From Linnemannia hyalina (Eukaryota; Mortierellomycota; Mortierellomycetes; Mortierellales; Mortierellaceae), in the NCBI GenBank assembly GCA_019671135.1, contig JAHRHY010000020.1, positions 1 through 64,000 on the forward strand: a stretch of 64,000 nt of DNA, written 5' to 3'. A program made the position numbers and the translations under genes. This document shows positions 1 to 9,713 of this stretch, one piece after another. The number at the start of each line of letters is the position of its first letter. Within the stretch, counting starts at the first letter, position 1. Below the pieces are notes generated by a model. It did no database searches and was not told the origin of the DNA. It saw nothing but the letters and a program-made list of their open reading frames with translations.

Positions 1-2
1 AG

Positions 3-581
3 AAGTTGTTTGCTATGGGATTTAAACCGCATGAGCATAAGCAAAGCTTGCCACAGAAAGATGAGAGCACATGTGAGGATGATAAAGATGCTGAGGGCGA
101 TAAAGATGCTGAGGATGACAAAGATGCGGTGGGTGATAAAGATGCTGAAGATGACAAAGATGCTGAGGGTGATAACGATGCTGAGGATGACAAAGATGCT
201 GAGGGTGATAACGATGCTGAAGATGATAAAGATGCTGAGGATGATAAAGATGCTGAGGATGTTATGTGGAAAAGGTACCCTAAAGATAAAAGCTCCTCGG
301 GTATAATCGTCATAGATAAAGACGAAATTAAATGGACAACATGTTCGTTTGACAAGAAGCATGAATATGCAACCAACTACCTTTTCGACGGATGTCATCT
401 GCTCAAGAGGTACGAAGAGGACATTATTGTTGGACTGCTGTATAAGATACCTGCAAACGGTGACAGTAACTATAGTCGAGACAAATTTACCAACAACAAA
501 CAAAAGCAGAAGTTAATTGCCATGGGGTTCACGATCGAGGAATTGCCTAAATTGTACTCTCCAGATGTAAAGTTTTGGTAG
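3..581 (+). CDS. C protein, 3' end of an upstream tandem copy (partial)
   Basis: The window opens inside this gene. Positions 1-704 match 4992-5695 with one visible difference (position 296 versus 5287), so this is the 3' end of another C gene in the same orientation. It holds the DDKDAE-type acidic repeat and the fourth copy of the C-terminal module (from MWKRYP). The 5' end lies outside the window. With the complete unit that follows, it shows a head-to-tail arrangement of period 4991 bp. The function is unknown; see the full copy at 3326-5572. Confidence 0.8.
   Translation, partial: KLFAMGFKPHEHKQSLPQKDESTCEDDKDAEGDKDAEDDKDAVGDKDAEDDKDAEGDNDAEDDKDAEGDNDAEDDKDAEDDKDAEDVMWKRYPKDKSSSGIIVIDKDEIKWTTCSFDKKHEYATNYLFDGCHLLKRYEEDIIVGLLYKIPANGDSNYSRDKFTNNKQKQKLIAMGFTIEELPKLYSPDVKFW
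80..259 (+). repeat. 18-bp coding minisatellite (DDKDAE repeats)
   Basis: About nine to ten imperfect copies of an 18-bp unit (GATGATAAAGATGCTGAG and variants) encode an acidic Asp-Lys-Asp-Ala-Glu repeat. The same array recurs at 5071-5250. The second C gene (26277-28538) lacks it, so it marks one C subtype. Confidence 0.85.
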
Positions 582-704
582 TTGTTGAGACAGATGAAGA
601 GTAGATATTTTAAAAACTATCCAATTGTCAACAGTTGGCATTTGTGGTTGTATATATAGCATGAACTTTTTAAAAATGTAACATGTCTTCGACACTTCCA
701 CCTA

Positions 705-1200
705 GGAGGCCTTTCAAGTTCAAGTTATCATATGGTGTTTGTTACATCTCTGTAGATCTCGACAATATCCATAGCGTACTATGGGATGAGAATGTATATA
801 TGATACCAAGCATATAAGACAACCATTGTAACATTTTTTGTTTAACTATCCTACTAAACACCAACCTATTCTCCAAACAACAAAGTCTTCTTATTTTTCG
901 CACACCAAACTCTTGAATATGTCCATCTACTATTAACCTGTAACCCTCACTGCAAGATTCGACAGAGTAGTTCTTGTATGTGATCATCTAAAGCACTTGT
1001 ATTCTCAACTGTATCTTTGTCGTGAAATACAGGGGAGAGATTACATTTTAAAAATTCTTGTGCTGTCTATTGCTATTTTATTCTGTGTTCTGTTGCCCAC
1101 TATGAAGAGATATGCCAGTTATGGAAGTCAACACTCCGTTCCTTGGACTTTGGATATTTTTTATATGCCTTTTTATATCCTCTGCACATGAAGGGGCCGC
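705..1200. mobile_element. R repeat copy 1 (496 bp)
   Basis: First of five R copies. It begins GGAGGCCTTTCAAG and ends with CATGAAGGGGCCGC; the outer 14 bases form imperfect terminal inverted repeats (9 of 14 match). It joins the preceding C gene to the following transposase gene. Copies 1 and 3 share one version of a ~25-bp block near 740-790, while copies 2, 4 and 5 share another. Small open frames on both strands are conserved only because the whole repeat is nearly identical, so I do not call them genes. Confidence 0.85.
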
Positions 1201-1302
1201 TACCGAATAAAATATAAAAATATATTTGTATTCTCAACTATGTGCTTGCTGTATGATAGATACCATCCTACATGCTGTTGTGTATACAGTTAAGTATAAG
1301 CC

Positions 1303-1315
1303 TTTTTAAAAAATT
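1303..1315. promoter_or_regulatory. TTTTTAAAAAATT motif upstream of transposase B1
   Basis: A palindromic T-then-A run about 47 bp before the likely ATG of B1. Near-identical motifs flank the other genes of this element group (614, 672, 2668, 5603, 5663, 15400, 15851, 21012, 22353, 28546). Whether it acts in initiation, termination or neither cannot be told from sequence. Confidence 0.35.
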
Positions 1316-1361
1316 GTTATTGTTGGTTAACGTCATGACAATCCAATACATAAATATTATT

Positions 1362-2651
1362 ATGGATCTAACAAAACACTTCCAACAACTGCTTGATGAC
1401 CATTGGACTTTCCTCAACGCTGGATGGCCAACAATTACACCACGTAATAATCATCGTACTGTAAGCAAGGAAATTGGGTATATGCCAGAAATAAAAGAAA
1501 CCCTAAATCGACGCCTTGGTCCTATTCCAGTGTACTTCTTTCTTGTTGACATCTGGCCAAAGGTTAAGTATCCTGGTCCATACAAAGAAGTGGAGAAAGG
1601 TCTTTTAATGCTCTATCATCTTGTCAAAGGACTGTCTATGGAAGCAATGGAACCACACATGCCAAAAAGTAGTTTTCATGCAATGCACTCTGTGTTTTAT
1701 AAGAAAGAATATACTTTGCACAACAAGTACATCACCAACTGTATTGCAACAATGTTCTCCACAATTAAAATACGCCTTTTGTCTGCAAAGGAAAAGAATC
1801 CTCCATTATTTAAGCATGTTACATTGCATCTTGATGGTCATGATACAAGAGCAACATACAAAGGTGAGAGTAGTGCTGATATGTACTCTTACAAGCTGAA
1901 AAAGTCAGGATTACGCACACAGGTAGCAATGGATTGTAATGGCATGGCTTTATTTGTCTCCAAATCTGCATCTTGCAAGAACAATGCTGATGGAACAATG
2001 CTGCTAACGATGAAGTTGGACAAGAGAGTGCATGAGATGGATTGCATTGCTCTCGATGGAGGGTATCCACAGTTCTTAAGGAGGCTTATAGATGAGTCTG
2101 ATACTCTTAAACTCCAAAATTTCGCTCATCCATACCGTAAACAGAAGAACAAGGAACTTACACAGGAAGAAGCGTTATACAATACCACCTTTGGTAGTTT
2201 CCGCTCGCAGATGGAATCTCTGTTTGCAGACCTTGGTTCCACATTTGAGAAACACAACAACCGTACTCCTGTGTTGGTGGATAAGAAACAAACATATAAT
2301 TTGCAGTTGAAGTTATCTTTGTTACTCTTAAACATGAAAAAGATGGTTGCTTTGTTGAAGATTTCTGCAGAACCAATTCATACAGCTTGGCTTCGCGAAG
2401 GATTCGAGTATCCGACGACAGAGAACGACGTTGAGCAACCAATGGGATATGTTGATGTTGGTGCGCTAGTGGAGGATGGAAATACAATGGCACAACTCCA
2501 GAACAAATTTCTTGGTATTAATCTTCATGGTGATGTTGATGTTAATGTTGATGAGGACACACCAATGGATCAAGCAGTAATAATGCAACCCGGTCTTTCC
2601 ATTGAGCTTAGAGGTACGAAGCGACAAATGGATGTTAATGGTAATTTGTAG
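1362..2651 (+). CDS. PIF/IS5-like DDE transposase (B1)
   Basis: Predicted nuclear transposase of the DDE_Tnp_4 (PIF/Harbinger, IS5-like) type, 429 aa. The visible catalytic pattern is Asp157 in HLDGHDTR, Asp232 in ALDGGYPQF and Glu285 in SQMESLFADLG, a spacing and context normal for the family. An ATG 90 bp upstream is in frame, but the ATG at 1362 (MDLTKHFQQLL) aligns with the start of its homologue B2 (MANLKRLFQRLL), so I chose it. The gene lies between R copy 1 and gene C in the same orientation. It appears intact and could mobilise R elements, whose GGCC-type ends and short target duplications suit this superfamily. It is close to the truncated copy at 24493 and more distantly related to B2 (21028-22287). 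Confidence is high for a DDE transposase and moderate for the exact superfamily. Confidence 0.88.
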   Translation: MDLTKHFQQLLDDHWTFLNAGWPTITPRNNHRTVSKEIGYMPEIKETLNRRLGPIPVYFFLVDIWPKVKYPGPYKEVEKGLLMLYHLVKGLSMEAMEPHMPKSSFHAMHSVFYKKEYTLHNKYITNCIATMFSTIKIRLLSAKEKNPPLFKHVTLHLDGHDTRATYKGESSADMYSYKLKKSGLRTQVAMDCNGMALFVSKSASCKNNADGTMLLTMKLDKRVHEMDCIALDGGYPQFLRRLIDESDTLKLQNFAHPYRKQKNKELTQEEALYNTTFGSFRSQMESLFADLGSTFEKHNNRTPVLVDKKQTYNLQLKLSLLLLNMKKMVALLKISAEPIHTAWLREGFEYPTTENDVEQPMGYVDVGALVEDGNTMAQLQNKFLGINLHGDVDVNVDEDTPMDQAVIMQPGLSIELRGTKRQMDVNGNL

Positions 2652-3325
2652 ACTTATTGCAGGTTTTTAAAAGAATAGACATACATAGCCTATTTAGTCA
2701 GCGTTGAGATACGGTATTAACTGCCTAGACGCTAATATGCACCGGTATCTATTATTAAAAGTCATGGTATTATTGTAGTAGATCGGATGCTATTCTATGC
2801 TATTCTACAACATTCCTTTTTATTTAACAAAGAGGATAAACACATGTACAAACCTACGCCATAAAAGAATACATAAACACATGTACAAACCTACGTCATA
2901 AAAGAATACTACATTCTTAACCATTTTTAAACCCCGTCTTTAACGCCAAGCAGTCTTAATAAGCAAGATCTACGTCATACGAGGAACACTACGTTATTAA
3001 CCACTTAGATGCCTTTTTAAAACTCTTTTGTTACTAAGCGCCAAGCAGTGTTAATAAGCAAGCGCTATTAATATCCAGTGTGGCAGTGTCCCATGAATTA
3101 GTATAAATAAAGGACTCCACTTCCCTCTTGCTTAATCTTTATCTTATCTAGTAACCAACCAACCATTATCCATATCTATACAACCATCCATACCTATACA
3201 ACCATCTTTTATTGCAATTCTTTATATCAGTGTACTAAGCAGCTGCAATCTACCACACATAAACTGAAAAGTCATTCACACCCACCATATCACAAGTACA
3301 ATCTATATCGTTCATATCCAAAAAC
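2652..3325 (+). promoter_or_regulatory. Intergenic control region between B1 and C1
   Basis: No gene seen. It begins with a TTTTTAAAA motif 12 bp after the B1 stop (2664-2672). It has a ~37-bp tandem duplication around 2838-2905 (ACACATGTACAAACCTACG) that is single-copy in the second unit. A ~25-bp direct repeat containing CGCCAAGCAGTSTTAATAAG lies at 2942-2967 and 3037-3062. A TATAAATAA box at 3102-3110 stands 216 bp before the C1 ATG, followed by a pyrimidine-rich leader. The same order is conserved before C2 at 25648-26276. Confidence 0.6.
3102..3110 (+). promoter_or_regulatory. TATA box of C1
   Basis: TATAAATAA, conserved at the equivalent place before C2 (26060-26068). Two direct repeats lie just upstream. 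Probable RNA polymerase II promoter, by inference. Confidence 0.5.
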
Positions 3326-5572
3326 ATGCAGTACGTTCAGCTTACAATCGAGCTCATCACCAAGGCCTTCGAGACATTTTCTTCTAAGAAGGGAGTGGAG
3401 TTTACCAAGAAAGATGCAAATAAGATCTTTAAGGCGCTTGATGAGGATGAGGGAGTAGAGAGATACTACTTTTGTGGTGCAAAGTGCACCAAGTCCAAGC
3501 GCAAATGCATGAAGGAAGTTGATGATGAAGGCATGCATTGTTATGTCCACGATCCTGCGCGCAAGTGTCAAGGCACAACCATTAAGGGCGCTAATTGTGG
3601 TAGTGTAGCCAAACTTGGTGAAACATACTGTGGACGTCATCGAGAGCAGCATAAAGGTCATATGAAAAGCAGTAACAATAAGGCACCTGCCAACAAGCGT
3701 ACCAAGTCTTCCAAGATAACCAAGAAGACACATACTCCTGAGTTTGTCCCTTCAGATGATGATATGACTTCCGAGGATGAAGAACCAAAGAAGCGAAAGA
3801 GAAACAAGCAGGAGTCATCGGATGAGGAGCCGTCCGATGATGATGAAGAAGATATAATTGCCGTCTCCTTTCCGTTGAGTCCAAAGGTAGTTGACATAAC
3901 GTCCAAGAAAAATGTACCACTCGCTAATACAGGCATATGGATGCGTTATGCAACTAATCCAGCTTTCCTGTATGCAAAAAACTATACTGTAAATGGCAAG
4001 TACATTATTAAGCTGAAGGAAAAGGACCTCTACATTGTATTGTGTCCACCTGAGCTCATGGGGAAAAATCTTCCTGTACCGAAATTATCTGACAAAGAGG
4101 TACGTATATTACAAAAGATGGGACTCCAAGAGGCAACTCCTGCTGATGTAGAAAAAATAGAAGAGTCTTCTGCTGATGAGAATTCTGACGATGATACAGA
4201 TGATGGTGATACGTCTGATGATGCTGGCTCTGACGATGATTCCCCTGATGATAAAGACTCTGATGATGGCAAGTCCAATAACAGACCTGATGTAGAATCT
4301 GGAGATGATACCTCTAAGGATAACCCTGATGAAAAACTATCTCATAAAAAGTCATCTAAGGATGATGAGAAGAAGACTTCTCGAAAGAAAAGGCATTCAG
4401 AGATGCCCAAAAATGCAGAGCCATCTTCTAATGTAGACGTTTCTAAGGATGGAAAAGATGAACATACATTTGCACTGGCCACAACGGTGCATAACATTAG
4501 ATCAGAGAAAGACATAGCACGTGCGAAGGACAGAGGATGGATGATTCATCCTAATAACGACATGCTTGAGTATGCAACTAAGTTTACGATGAATGGCAAG
4601 TACATTGTCAGGCTATCTGGAAAGAATACATACGTTGGCCTGTTTACGCTTGATGCTCTGCGCGGTGTCGGTGATGTTCCAGAGTTGGATATCTTGGAAC
4701 GCTCCATGCTTAGCAAGATGAAACTTCAACCATTGTCTGATGAAGAGAGAAAGACGCTTTTCAACGAGGAGATCGAAGTAGAAGAAGAAGTACCAGTAGA
4801 AGGACCAACAGATAAATCCAAGGTGATATGGAAAAAACTTAACAAGTACTTGGAATATTCCGAGAATGTACTTGTAAATGGAATGCACATTCTCAAGATG
4901 CGCAAAAAAGACACTGTAATCGGCTTGATGACTGATGACCATATTGCTGCAGAGAATGTAGAGTGTCATTCTCTTAGCCAGAAGGAAAAAGAGAAGTTGT
5001 TTGCTATGGGATTTAAACCGCATGAGCATAAGCAAAGCTTGCCACAGAAAGATGAGAGCACATGTGAGGATGATAAAGATGCTGAGGGCGATAAAGATGC
5101 TGAGGATGACAAAGATGCGGTGGGTGATAAAGATGCTGAAGATGACAAAGATGCTGAGGGTGATAACGATGCTGAGGATGACAAAGATGCTGAGGGTGAT
5201 AACGATGCTGAAGATGATAAAGATGCTGAGGATGATAAAGATGCTGAGGATGTTATGTGGAAAAGGTACCCTAAAGATAAAAGCTCTTCGGGTATAATCG
5301 TCATAGATAAAGACGAAATTAAATGGACAACATGTTCGTTTGACAAGAAGCATGAATATGCAACCAACTACCTTTTCGACGGATGTCATCTGCTCAAGAG
5401 GTACGAAGAGGACATTATTGTTGGACTGCTGTATAAGATACCTGCAAACGGTGACAGTAACTATAGTCGAGACAAATTTACCAACAACAAACAAAAGCAG
5501 AAGTTAATTGCCATGGGGTTCACGATCGAGGAATTGCCTAAATTGTACTCTCCAGATGTAAAGTTTTGGTAG
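3326..5572 (+). CDS. Modular cysteine-rich acidic protein C1 (748 aa)
   Basis: Function unknown. The N-terminal ~110 residues hold two tandem zinc-binding-like motifs: C54-x6-C61-x10-C72-x2-H75 and C81-x9-C91-x10-C102-x2-H105. The second, ending in YCGRH, resembles short Cys/His motifs I associate with large DNA viruses and some fungi. Long Asp/Glu/Lys/Ser-rich linkers separate four copies of a ~65-residue module (near 204-275, 404-470, 500-567, 643-740) with the pattern W...N-G-K-Y/H-I-x-K/R-L...K...L...K-M-G-L/F. A DDKDAE minisatellite precedes the fourth. It is always paired with transposase B, so it could be the second protein of the transposon, as PIF/Harbinger elements carry a DNA-binding partner; that is inference. 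No membrane segment or signal peptide is evident. It differs from C2 in the C-terminal third. Confidence 0.8.
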   Translation: MQYVQLTIELITKAFETFSSKKGVEFTKKDANKIFKALDEDEGVERYYFCGAKCTKSKRKCMKEVDDEGMHCYVHDPARKCQGTTIKGANCGSVAKLGETYCGRHREQHKGHMKSSNNKAPANKRTKSSKITKKTHTPEFVPSDDDMTSEDEEPKKRKRNKQESSDEEPSDDDEEDIIAVSFPLSPKVVDITSKKNVPLANTGIWMRYATNPAFLYAKNYTVNGKYIIKLKEKDLYIVLCPPELMGKNLPVPKLSDKEVRILQKMGLQEATPADVEKIEESSADENSDDDTDDGDTSDDAGSDDDSPDDKDSDDGKSNNRPDVESGDDTSKDNPDEKLSHKKSSKDDEKKTSRKKRHSEMPKNAEPSSNVDVSKDGKDEHTFALATTVHNIRSEKDIARAKDRGWMIHPNNDMLEYATKFTMNGKYIVRLSGKNTYVGLFTLDALRGVGDVPELDILERSMLSKMKLQPLSDEERKTLFNEEIEVEEEVPVEGPTDKSKVIWKKLNKYLEYSENVLVNGMHILKMRKKDTVIGLMTDDHIAAENVECHSLSQKEKEKLFAMGFKPHEHKQSLPQKDESTCEDDKDAEGDKDAEDDKDAVGDKDAEDDKDAEGDNDAEDDKDAEGDNDAEDDKDAEDDKDAEDVMWKRYPKDKSSSGIIVIDKDEIKWTTCSFDKKHEYATNYLFDGCHLLKRYEEDIIVGLLYKIPANGDSNYSRDKFTNNKQKQKLIAMGFTIEELPKLYSPDVKFW
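5071..5250 (+). repeat. 18-bp coding minisatellite in C1
   Basis: Same DDKDAE-encoding array as at 80-259, within C1. Unit variants alternate GATGATAAAGATGCTGAG with GGTGATAACGATGCTGAG. The order of variants matches the upstream copy, so the tandem units duplicated recently. Confidence 0.85.
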
Positions 5573-5695
5573 TTGTTGAGACAGATGAAGAGTAGATATT
5601 TTAAAAACTATCCAATTGTCAACAGTTGGCATTTGTGGTTGTATATATAGCATGAACTTTTTAAAAATGTAACATGTCTTCGACACTTCCACCTA

Positions 5696-6190
5696 GGAGG
5701 CCTTTCAAGTCCAAATTATCATATGGTGTTTGTTACATCTCTGCAGATCTTGACGATATCCACCGCGTCCATTAGAGGAGAATGTATATATGATACCAAG
5801 CATATAAGACAACCATTGTAACATTTTTTGTTTAACTATCCTACTAAACACCAACCTATTCTCCAAACAACAAAGTCTTCTTATTTTTCGCACACCAAAC
5901 TCTTGAATATGTCCATCTACTATTAACCTGTAACCCTCACTGCAAGATTCGACAGAGTAGTTCTTGTATGTGATCATCTAAAGCACTTGTATTCTCAACT
6001 GTATCTTTGTCGTGAAATACAGGGGAGAGATTACATTTTAAAAATTCTTGTGCTGTCTATTGCTATTTTATTCTGTGTTCTGTTGCCCACTATGAAGAGA
6101 TATGCCAGTTATGGAAGTCAACACTCCGTTCCTTGGACTTTGGATATTTTTTATATGCCTTTTTATATCCTCTGCACATGAAGGGGCCGC
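5696..6190. mobile_element. R repeat copy 2 (495 bp)
   Basis: Follows C1 at the same distance as copy 1 follows the upstream C gene. It carries the internal block typical of the solo copies 4 and 5, not that of copy 1, although the adjoining C sequences are nearly identical. Its right end (GGGGCCGC) abuts unrelated coding-like sequence, so it is the right edge of the tandem array. Confidence 0.85.
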
Positions 6191-6466
6191 TATACCAACG
6201 ACTTCAAGACCATCATGGCGACGTTTGAGGAGTATCCCGAGAAGATGAAGGCCTTTCAGGAATTTAATCAGTGGTGGGAAGCAAAGCGAAAGGTGGATGG
6301 CACCGTACAGGATCAGAACCAAAACCCGAAGAAGAGGAGGGGGCATCATTGGAACATTGGCCGAGGATCGAAGCGCGTTGAAGAGCGGGGGCGTGGTAGA
6401 GGGAGAGGACGTGGAGGGGGGAAAGGACGTGGCAGAGAAAGGGAAGGGAAGGGCAGTAATGCTTAA
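6191..6466 (+). pseudogene. 3' end of a protein with an RG-rich tail, cut by the array
   Basis: An open frame runs directly out of the right end of R copy 2 (YTNDFKTIM...) for about 90 residues. It ends in an Arg-Gly-rich tail (RGRGRGRGGGKGRGR) of the kind seen in RNA- or DNA-binding proteins. An ATG occurs at 6215, but the frame is open before it, so this is more likely the 3' part of a gene interrupted by the element array. The family is not recognised, and the missing 5' part is not in the window. Confidence 0.45.
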
Positions 6467-6991
6467 TCTTTAGGAGGAGAGCGAATGCCAAGTTTATGGC
6501 CTCAAATACAAAACTTACGCTTTTTATTTCCATTGGCTATATGTTTTGTTGCAGCGTTCTTTCGGTTTTCAGGGATGGGTGTGAGAATCAAGTGCTGATC
6601 AGAAAGGAGGGGAAGAAGAGGGGAAGATAAGAAGGAAGAGGCAAGGGTGAGAGGAGATAGTTAGAGAGTATGGGCGAGTGCTTGTCTGTGTGTGTATGTG
6701 TTGTGTGTTGTGCGTGAGTGTGTGCATACGAGCTGAGATGATGGAGAGGGAAGAGAAGGACAAGTTTACCAAGAACATGAAACAAAAATGGCAAGGCGAA
6801 CACGAGAAAATGGAAAGGTAACAAAGAAAATGTCTTCGCTCGTTGGCCTCGCTTTCCTGCAGCTAAGAAGGGAGTAACAGACAGACACACAGAGACAGAA
6901 AAGAGAGATGGAGATATAAAGAGAGAGGGAGACAAAAAGAGAAAGAGAGGGAAGAGAGAGGGAGGGAGGGAGACAGAGAGAGAGAGAGAGA

Positions 6992-7215
6992 TGTAATATG
7001 AACAGCTGGGGAGAGGAAAATGGCGAGAAAGAAGCTGGGGGTCTTATTGAGCCCTATGAGAATATATAACACTGCTACCTTTAATAGAGAATGAGGAGTG
7101 AGTGAACAGACACTGAGATGCAACAGCTCTCCTCCCCTGTGAGAACGAGGCACCAGTTCGTGGACAAAGAAAAGCAGTGAAGTGGATCGCAACAAAATGA
7201 CTTTCTTTTTTATTT
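6992..7215 (+). repeat. Dispersed repeat S, copy a
   Basis: A ~220-bp sequence starting TGTAATATGAACAGCTGGGG and ending in a T-rich tail. A 5' portion recurs at 7439-7563, and a near full copy recurs in reverse at 51582-51798, where the tail is a long A run. It contains TATA-like GAATATATAAC. Probably a small non-autonomous element or an old LTR; class unresolved. Confidence 0.6.
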
Positions 7216-7438
7216 TTCTTTTTTTCTTGGTGTCTTTGTTGTATAAATGAATGAATGAATGAATGGATGGTGAGTCGATGAGTGTGAATGAATAAGTCGA
7301 TGAGTGTGAGTGAGTGGATGGGTAAGCGCTTGCGTGTGTGAATGAATAAGTGAGTGCGTTTTTGTGAGTGTTAAAGTGTGTGTGTTTTTTTGTTCAAAGT
7401 TGTGTGGGAATGATCCCTCGATTCTTCGCCAAAAAAAA

Positions 7439-7563
7439 TGTAAAATGAACAGCTGGGGAGAGGAAAATGGTGAGAAAGAAGCTGGGGTTCTTTATTGAGC
7501 CCTGTGAGAATATATAACACTACTACCTTTAATAGAGGAGTGAGTGAACAGACACTAAGATGC
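7439..7563 (+). repeat. Dispersed repeat S, copy b (partial)
   Basis: Matches the first ~125 bp of copy a, then breaks off into a purine-rich tract. No target duplication was recognised. Confidence 0.55.
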
Positions 7564-7828
7564 GGCAAGAGGGAGACTAACAGAGAGGGAGACAAAAATA
7601 GAAAGTGAAGGTAGAGAGAGGGGGGGGAGGGAGACAGGGAGAGAGGGAGACAGGGAGAGAAGGAGACAAAAAAAAAGAAAAGGACAAAGAAGGTAGGAGG
7701 ATAAGTTGGAAGAAAGGCTACTTAAGCAAAGGCTGCAGTGACCATTCTCCAGCGAGATATCAAGCAAGGCGTGCAAGCAACAAACGTTGAGCAGCAACGA
7801 AAACAAACCCCCAAACAAGGACAATTTT

Positions 7829-7930
7829 CAAAAGCATTTCTACTCTGAAAGGGAATGGCTGACAATTTTTTGAGAATCCCCTGTCAGACACACCCTGTTA
7901 GTCTTGCACTGACAGGGGGTGTTTTAGTGC
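7829..7930 (+). repeat. Terminal region of a Tc1-like/MITE family (copy 1)
   Basis: Contains CCCCTGTCAGACA followed by an imperfect inverted repeat ending CTGACAGGGGGTGT. The same arrangement, preceded by AAAAGCATTTCTAYTCTGA, recurs at 13797-13965. The ends are inverted repeats typical of short DNA transposons. The element boundaries are not clear. Confidence 0.5.
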
Positions 7931-8201
7931 TTAGAAAAACTGGTTCAATGAATTGCAGTCTTTGACATTCATCAACTTTTCTCATTCTCATCCTAACCCT
8001 CTACTCCCAAGACTCGCTCTATTGTTATACTCTCTCCTCTTCATTGTTCACGTAAAATCCCAACCAGGGTTACTTTGTAGGATCGTCATCGACATCGCTT
8101 TAAAATAAACAAGTTCATTGAATCAGTTTTTCTAAATGACTGAATCTGTTGCATGCCCTTCATCTACCGCGGTCATCAGTACTTGGTGTCGTGTCTTTTG
8201 T

Positions 8202-9137
8202 TCTAAATCACCATCTTCCGGCGGTCGGGCATGCTTTAGTACAGTTTGTGAAGGTGCTCCGGAGGAATCTCCTTCCAGATCGCCTCTAACGTTCCCACAG
8301 CCTGTCCTGGTCCTCAGCCGCCTCTGGCTAGCCAATCGCGGAACTGACGAACACGCCTTTGGAGAACGTCGAGATAGGCATCCGAATCCATATTACCCTC
8401 GATCCAGCAAAGGTCTCCAACGCCAGAATATCTAATGCAACCCCAGACCATTACTTTCCCTCCACCACCTTGTTGTTTTGACGAAATATAGGTTAGTTTT
8501 TATTTGACTAAGAATTCTCTATTTATTAGTGTCCTCAATAAACGGGTCAACAACCACCTTCTTTCGCGTCTTCATTTTCCCCCTACATTTTGACTGTTTC
8601 GGTCGAACTTGGTGAGGCAGGTGTTGTTGTTGTTGGTGTCTGTGGTAGTAGTACTTCTTGTCGAAGGACCCAATGCGGCTGAAGATGCACTCATCAGAGA
8701 ACATCACGTTCTTCCAGTCCTTGACCTTCCATTGATGGTGTTCTTCTGCGAATCTGAGCCTTTTTGTGATCTGTTCCCGTGTGAGATTCGGCTTGTCTGG
8801 TGCTGAGTAGACCCTGATTCCTTCCTGGAGTAGATTCTTCTGTATAGTGGTAAGGTAGACATGCTCTCCCTCGGTTGATTCAATAAATCGTTGTCCATCC
8901 TTTCGCGATGTTAAGTGGCCTTAAATGAAATGGCGCACGAGATTCGTCCTCGTCTCCGTTGAGATCTTCCTAGGTCAGCCAGGATGGGGCTCAGGGATGT
9001 TTTCCTTTTCCTCGTTCCTGATCCTGACCGCTGATGAGACAGAGATCCGAAGGTTGCATGCAACTGCTCTGGTTGAATTTCCATGTCGAAGCTGTTCTAC
9101 GGCAGTCTCTTTAATGGATCGTGCAAGAGGCTTCATG
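8202..9137 (-). pseudogene. Tc1/mariner-type transposase pseudogene
   Basis: The minus strand gives a recognisable Tc1-family order. There is an N-terminal helix-turn-helix segment (LARSIKETAVEQLRHGNSTR), then FAEEHHQWKVKDWKNVMFSDE with the first catalytic Asp, then VMVWGCI, then a C-terminal EIPPEHLHKLY block. The segment that should carry the second Asp and third acidic residue is missing, and frameshifts plus stops (before GPGQ and after HKLY) break the frame. It cannot make a working transposase. A ~22-bp inverted repeat at 7933-7954 and 8112-8136 lies just outside its C-terminal end. Confidence 0.75.
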
Positions 9138-9713
9138 TTGATTGTTTGCTGAGCTGGGAATCGTTCGAAAGGATAAAGAAGGAGGAGCTGAAGGTGGGTG
9201 AAGGGTGAATTAGAGTGATCACAAAATAAAAGAGCGACAATAAAGAGAGAATGGATCTATGATGGCGAATTAGAAAGATTGATTCAATAGACGTCACGAT
9301 CTAGAAAGATCAAAGCAACGGAGTTGAGACCGTGTGGGATCAAGTCGCTGTTCTCCACATATGCTCAAAATTCGTACTTTATAATGCGCGTTCAATTTAT
9401 TGCATTCTTGATACTTGTCAGGTCTTGGGTATTCGGCCCAATAATTCTTGATGAAGAGTTGGTGCTTGGTTCGTTCAATCCCGCACAACAAAATTAAGAC
9501 ATGCGTTCAACTCGTCGGCAGCTCTACCCCGCCATATGTTAGCCTACCTTAGGCAGACTATGTCACCGTGTACAATAAAATTGCATGATTAAGTAAAGTC
9601 AACGAGCGGTGGTTCCTATTGAAATCTTTTTCTCCCTTCTTCCTCCAAAGCTCTAACCACAATTTTGAACACCAATCCTTCCCTATCCCCATTTACTGTC
9701 GCGCCCCCTCACA

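Larger units (their letters stand above)
6467..7866. repeat. Gene-free low-complexity stretch with purine tracts
   Basis: No convincing gene. Long GA-rich runs (6588-6990, 7600-7690) create spurious open frames on both strands. Short ATGAATGA/GAGTGAGTG-type repeats lie at 7244-7380. Two copies of a dispersed repeat are embedded (listed separately). Confidence 0.6.

Noticed and set aside
4966..5367. Ser-rich minus-strand frames opposite the C genes
   Set aside because: They are the antisense of Asp/Glu-rich coding repeats and carry no domain.
5705..6181. 60-90 codon open frames on both strands of every R copy
   Set aside because: They recur because the whole repeat is nearly identical. Neither strand shows codon-type substitution, and R copies 1 and 3 change the frame ends.
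705..6190. R as an LTR of a retroelement containing B and C
   Set aside because: R lacks TG...CA ends, the interior encodes a DDE transposase and no reverse transcriptase, and solo R copies have 3-4 bp duplications with GGCC-type inverted ends.
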